Positions 14,236 through 17,909 of a DNA stretch of 17,909 nt are shown here, piece after piece (the stretch's first letter is position 1; each line of letters begins with the position of its first letter). The DNA lies in the NCBI GenBank assembly GCA_937981515.1, contig CALJNY010000236.1, forward strand, positions 1 to 17,909, in the 5' to 3' direction. The translations under genes and the position numbers were made by a program. The DNA is from an uncultured Collinsella sp. (GTDB taxonomy: Bacteria; Actinomycetota; Coriobacteriia; Coriobacteriales; Coriobacteriaceae). The notes under the pieces are model-generated. The model ran no database searches. It saw nothing but the letters and a program-made list of their open reading frames with translations, and was not told where the DNA came from.

Positions 14236-17200
14236 ATGGCATTCGTCCATCTGCACAATCACACTGTTTTCTCCATGCTCGACGGCGCAACCCGTATCCA
14301 GGATATGGTCAACCGTGCCGTTGAGCTGGGCATGCCCGCCGTGGCCATCACCGACCACGGCTACATGTACGGCGTGCCCGACCTGGCGCTGGCCTGCGAC
14401 GCCGTCAATCACAACACGCCCGAGTACAAAACCTGGAGCCACGACAAGGCCTTCTTGGAAAAGGACCGCCGCGACGAGCTGGTGGAGCCCGATCCCGAGG
14501 CAAACCCGCGCGAGCATGCCCAGTATGTGAAGGACATGGCCATGTGGGACGAGAAGGGCAACATCGACGAGCTCAAGCCGCCCCTGGTCATCAAGCCCAT
14601 CTTTGGCTGCGAGGTTTACTTTACGCCGGACGAGACGCTCGCCCGCGACCACAAGCCCGAGCTCTACCACATGATTCTTCTGGCCAAGGACCAGGAGGGC
14701 TACGTCAACCTGATGCAGACGGTTTCCGAGGCCGCCGTGCAGGGCTTTTACTATAAGCCCCGTGTGACGCTCGACAACCTGCGCCGCCATGCCAAGGGCA
14801 TGATCTGCACGAGCGCCTGTATCGCCGGCATCATTCCCAAATACATCGACCGCGGTGACATGGAAGGCGCCATCAAGTGGGCCGAGACCTTCCGTGACAC
14901 CTTCGACCCCGGCGATTTTTATATCGAGATTCAGGAACACGGCATCACCACCGACAACGGCCTGACCGACGAGCAGATGGACCGCACGCTCATCGACATT
15001 GCCAAACAGGTGGGCGTCAAGGTCATCGCCACCAACGACTTCCACTATCTGCGTCGCGAGGACGCGCCCGTGCAGGACGTCATCATGTGCATCGGTATGA
15101 ACGCCAAGGTCGACGACCCCAACCGCATGCGCATGACCGGCTCGGAGTTTTACATGAAGACCGAGGAGGAGATGCGGGCGATGTTCCCGTATTGCCCCGA
15201 GGCCTGCGACAACACGCTCGAGATCGCCGACAAGTGCTACGTCGAGCTCGACTGGGACTCCATCATCCTGCCGCGCTTCCCGCTGCTCGATCCCGGCGAG
15301 ACGCACGAGAGCCAGTTCCGCCGCGAGTGCGAGAAGGGCCTGCGCCAGCACTACGGCGAGGATTGGGCGACGCGCGAGATCAACGGCGTCAACATCAAAG
15401 AGCGCTTTGAGTACGAATACAAGGTCATCTGCGACAAGGGCTTTGCCGCCTACTTCCTCATCGTTGCCGAGTACGTGCAATGGGCCAAGGACAACGGCAT
15501 CGGCGTCGGCCCCGGCCGTGGCTCGGCCGCCGGCGCTATCGTCGCCTACGCCATGAACATCACCGCGTTCGACCCGCTCGAGAACGGCCTGATGTTCGAG
15601 AGGTTCCTGTCCCCGCAGCGTACCGAGATGCCCGATATCGATATGGACTTCGACGATGAGCGGCGCCTCGAGGTCGTGGAGCACGTTCGCCAGCTCTACG
15701 GTCCCGAGAAGGTCACCCACGTCATCACCTACTCGACCATTAAGGCCAAGCAGGCCATCAACGACGCCGCGCGCGTTTTGGACTATCCGGTCTACATGGG
15801 CCAGCGCCTGTCCAAGATGGTCTCGAGCGACCCCAAGGTCAAGCTCAAGCAGGTGCTCGACAAACAGCCCGGCAAAGAGGATTTGTTTAACCCCGATTTT
15901 GCCGAGGCCTATAAAAAGGACGACGACGCCCGCCGCATCATCGACACGGCGCTCTCGATCGAGGGCCTCACTCGTGGCGAGGGCGTGCATGCGTGCGCCG
16001 TTCTGATCTGCCGCGACCCCGTCAACGAGCACGTGCCCACCAAGCTCGACACCAAGGGCGGCGTCGAGATTACCCAGTACGAGGGCCATACCGTTGCCGA
16101 CATGGGCCTGCTCAAGATGGACTTCCTGGGCCTGCGTACGCTGACGGTTATCTCCAAGGCCAAGGCAAACATCAAAAAGAATTTCGGCATCGACATCAAA
16201 GAGGAAGAGATCCCCTTTGACGATCCCGAGATCTTTAAGCTCATGGGTTCCGGCCACACTGCCGGCGTCTTCCAGGTCGAGTCCGCCGGCATGACGGCCA
16301 CGATCAAGAACATGAAGCCCACCGAGTACAAGCACGTCGTAGCATTGATCGCTCTGTACCGCCCGGGTCCGCTGGGTGCCGGCATGGTTTCGTCCTACAT
16401 CAACCGTATGAACGGCAAGGAACCGGCGGTCTCCTACGACGACCGCCTGGACGACATCCTGGGCGAAACCTACGGCACCATGGTCTACCAGGAGCAGGTT
16501 ATGCTCATCTCCGTCGAGATGTGCGGCTTCTCCAAGGGCGAATCGGACTCGCGTATCCGTAAGCCCGTGGCTAAGAAAAAGATCAAGCTGCTCACGTCGA
16601 CGGTGCTCCACTGGGAGGATGGCTCGGACGAGACCACCTACGACCACTGGATGAACGGCGCCATCAAGAACAACTACACGCGCGAGGTCGCCCAGAAGAT
16701 TTGGGACGATGTTCTCGAGTTCGCGTCCTACGCCTTCAACAAGTCGCACTCCGCCGGCTACGCCATCCTGGTTATGCAGACGGCGTGGCTCAAGGCGCAC
16801 TATCCGCACGAGTACATGGCAGCCGTTCTGACGTCCTACACGGGCAAGACCGACAAGATCGTGCACTACGTCTCGGCATGCCGTCACGACGGCATCCCCG
16901 TGCTTTCGCCAGATGTCAACGAGTCCGGTACCGAGTTCACGGCTACCAAGGAAGGCGTGCGCTTTGGTCTGGCCGGCATCCGCGGCGTGGGCACCGGCGT
17001 GGCGCAGGCGATTATCGCCGAGCGTGAGGCGGGCGGCCCGTTTAAGACACTGCACGATTTTGTGGAGCGCGTGGACTCGAGCCAGGCCAACCGCCGCGTG
17101 ATCGAATCGCTGATCAAGGCAGGTGCCTTCGACTCCACGGGCTATCCGCGCCGTCAGATGATGCACTTTGTGGACAAGAACAACCCCGAGAACATCATCG

Positions 17201-17909
17201 ACGCCGCGATAAAGCGCCAGAAGGACCGCGCGAGCGGCCAGACCTCGTTCTTCGACATGTTTGGTGATGTTGAGGGCTCGGGCTTTGAGGTCAGCGTGCC
17301 CGATCCGGACGGCCAGGAATGGGACCGCCACCTCAAGCTGAGCCAGGAGAAGGAGGTTCTGGGCATCTATGTCTCGGACCACCAGCTGCGCCCGTTTGAG
17401 TATGCGCTCAGCAAAGCGCGCGACTTCTCGTTATCGCAGATCGATACCGGTTACGAGGTGCAAAACCCCACGGGCGGCACTATCAACCAGGAGATTCCCG
17501 AGGGCAAGGCACTGTGGTGGGCCGGCATGGTCTCGAGCGTGTCCAAGCGCGTGACCAAAAACGGCGACCCCATGGGCATCGTGCAGCTCGAGGACATGGA
17601 AGGCGAGGCCACCGTCGTGGTGTTCCCCAAGACCTACAAGGAGGCCGAGGGGTACCTGTACGGCGAGGTCGATCCCGAGACCGGTGCACAGCTGTCCGAT
17701 GCGTTTGTGCGCATTAAGGGCAAGCTCGAGCGCTCGGACCGCGGCGACCAGATCATCGCGCAGGAGATCGTGCCGCTGGAGCTCAACGAGGAGAACAACA
17801 AGCCTAAGGTGTTTGAGGTCATGGTGCCCAACAGCCGCTTTAGCCAGGGCAATATGGCGCGCCTGGCCACGGTGCTCACCACTAACCCGGGCGGCGACCG
17901 CGTGGAGAT
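14236..17909 (+). CDS. dnaE: DNA polymerase III alpha subunit (3' end outside the window)
   Basis: Catalytic subunit of the replicative polymerase; 1224 codons are visible and the gene runs off the right edge. N-terminal PHP domain: HLHNHTVFSMLDG (5-17), TDHGYMYG (39-46), GCEVYF with Glu126, His145, Cys195 and NDFHY with Asp268 and His270, so all nine expected metal ligands appear present. Polymerase core: GVGPGRGSAAGA, beginning near residue 422; PDIDMDF (466-472), carrying two catalytic Asp; and KMDFLGLRTLT with the third, Asp629. FNKSHSAGYA belongs to the fingers region. A helix-hairpin-helix (GIRGVGTGVAQAI) and an OB-fold (from about 1090) follow. This layout is DnaE, not PolC. GGAG (14224-14227) lies eight bases before the ATG. 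Confidence 0.97.
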   Translation, partial: MAFVHLHNHTVFSMLDGATRIQDMVNRAVELGMPAVAITDHGYMYGVPDLALACDAVNHNTPEYKTWSHDKAFLEKDRRDELVEPDPEANPREHAQYVKDMAMWDEKGNIDELKPPLVIKPIFGCEVYFTPDETLARDHKPELYHMILLAKDQEGYVNLMQTVSEAAVQGFYYKPRVTLDNLRRHAKGMICTSACIAGIIPKYIDRGDMEGAIKWAETFRDTFDPGDFYIEIQEHGITTDNGLTDEQMDRTLIDIAKQVGVKVIATNDFHYLRREDAPVQDVIMCIGMNAKVDDPNRMRMTGSEFYMKTEEEMRAMFPYCPEACDNTLEIADKCYVELDWDSIILPRFPLLDPGETHESQFRRECEKGLRQHYGEDWATREINGVNIKERFEYEYKVICDKGFAAYFLIVAEYVQWAKDNGIGVGPGRGSAAGAIVAYAMNITAFDPLENGLMFERFLSPQRTEMPDIDMDFDDERRLEVVEHVRQLYGPEKVTHVITYSTIKAKQAINDAARVLDYPVYMGQRLSKMVSSDPKVKLKQVLDKQPGKEDLFNPDFAEAYKKDDDARRIIDTALSIEGLTRGEGVHACAVLICRDPVNEHVPTKLDTKGGVEITQYEGHTVADMGLLKMDFLGLRTLTVISKAKANIKKNFGIDIKEEEIPFDDPEIFKLMGSGHTAGVFQVESAGMTATIKNMKPTEYKHVVALIALYRPGPLGAGMVSSYINRMNGKEPAVSYDDRLDDILGETYGTMVYQEQVMLISVEMCGFSKGESDSRIRKPVAKKKIKLLTSTVLHWEDGSDETTYDHWMNGAIKNNYTREVAQKIWDDVLEFASYAFNKSHSAGYAILVMQTAWLKAHYPHEYMAAVLTSYTGKTDKIVHYVSACRHDGIPVLSPDVNESGTEFTATKEGVRFGLAGIRGVGTGVAQAIIAEREAGGPFKTLHDFVERVDSSQANRRVIESLIKAGAFDSTGYPRRQMMHFVDKNNPENIIDAAIKRQKDRASGQTSFFDMFGDVEGSGFEVSVPDPDGQEWDRHLKLSQEKEVLGIYVSDHQLRPFEYALSKARDFSLSQIDTGYEVQNPTGGTINQEIPEGKALWWAGMVSSVSKRVTKNGDPMGIVQLEDMEGEATVVVFPKTYKEAEGYLYGEVDPETGAQLSDAFVRIKGKLERSDRGDQIIAQEIVPLELNEENNKPKVFEVMVPNSRFSQGNMARLATVLTTNPGGDRVE

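Noticed and set aside
14200..17382. 1060-codon open frame on the minus strand opposite dnaE
   Set aside because: dnaE has clear family motifs throughout; the antisense frame stays open because GC-biased codon use avoids the codons that read as stops on the other strand. Its translation has no recognisable domain.

Overview
The window looks like a chromosomal segment from a high-GC actinobacterium of the Coriobacteriia, most likely Collinsella or a close relative. This is inferred from strong GC bias at third codon positions, the gene set (YerC/TrpR-like regulator, AddAB-type nuclease pair, PHP-containing DnaE) and the style of the dispersed hairpin repeats. No 16S or other definitive marker is present, so genus is a guess.

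Layout. 1-545: the tail of an upstream terminator, then about 500 bp of non-coding DNA holding a long-range inverted repeat. 546-1589: M42 metallo-aminopeptidase (+) and its terminator. 1728-3101: a DNA-binding HTH domain fused to a HipA-like kinase (+), convergent with the next block. 3110-5330: two minus-strand genes of sulfur metabolism, mnmA (tRNA 2-thiolation) and, upstream of it, cysK (cysteine synthase). 5584-6012: a cysteine-rich Rrf2-family regulator (+), divergent from cysK. A strong shared hairpin terminator separates it from a small four-helix membrane protein of the phage-holin-like family (6148-6513, -). 6838-7137: YerC/YecD-type TrpR-related regulator (+). 7325-14059: a tightly linked addB-addA pair (+), coding a two-subunit helicase-nuclease for double-strand break repair. 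14236 to the right edge: dnaE (+), the replicative polymerase alpha subunit, cut by the window end.

How the parts fit. cysK, mnmA and the Rrf2 regulator form a plausible sulfur group: CysK makes cysteine, MnmA places cysteine-derived sulfur on tRNA wobble uridine, and Rrf2 proteins commonly sense Fe-S or cysteine status. A recognisable cysK promoter has a palindrome over its -10 box that could be the operator. The right half is DNA maintenance (AddAB, DnaE). Most genes are ordinary housekeeping. The accessory signals are the single-ORF HTH-HipA fusion, a near-perfect 63-nt hairpin between addA and dnaE, a pair of short hairpins sharing loop sequence but not stem sequence, and the inverted-repeat region at the left end. 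I found no tRNA, rRNA, CRISPR array, transposase or prophage.
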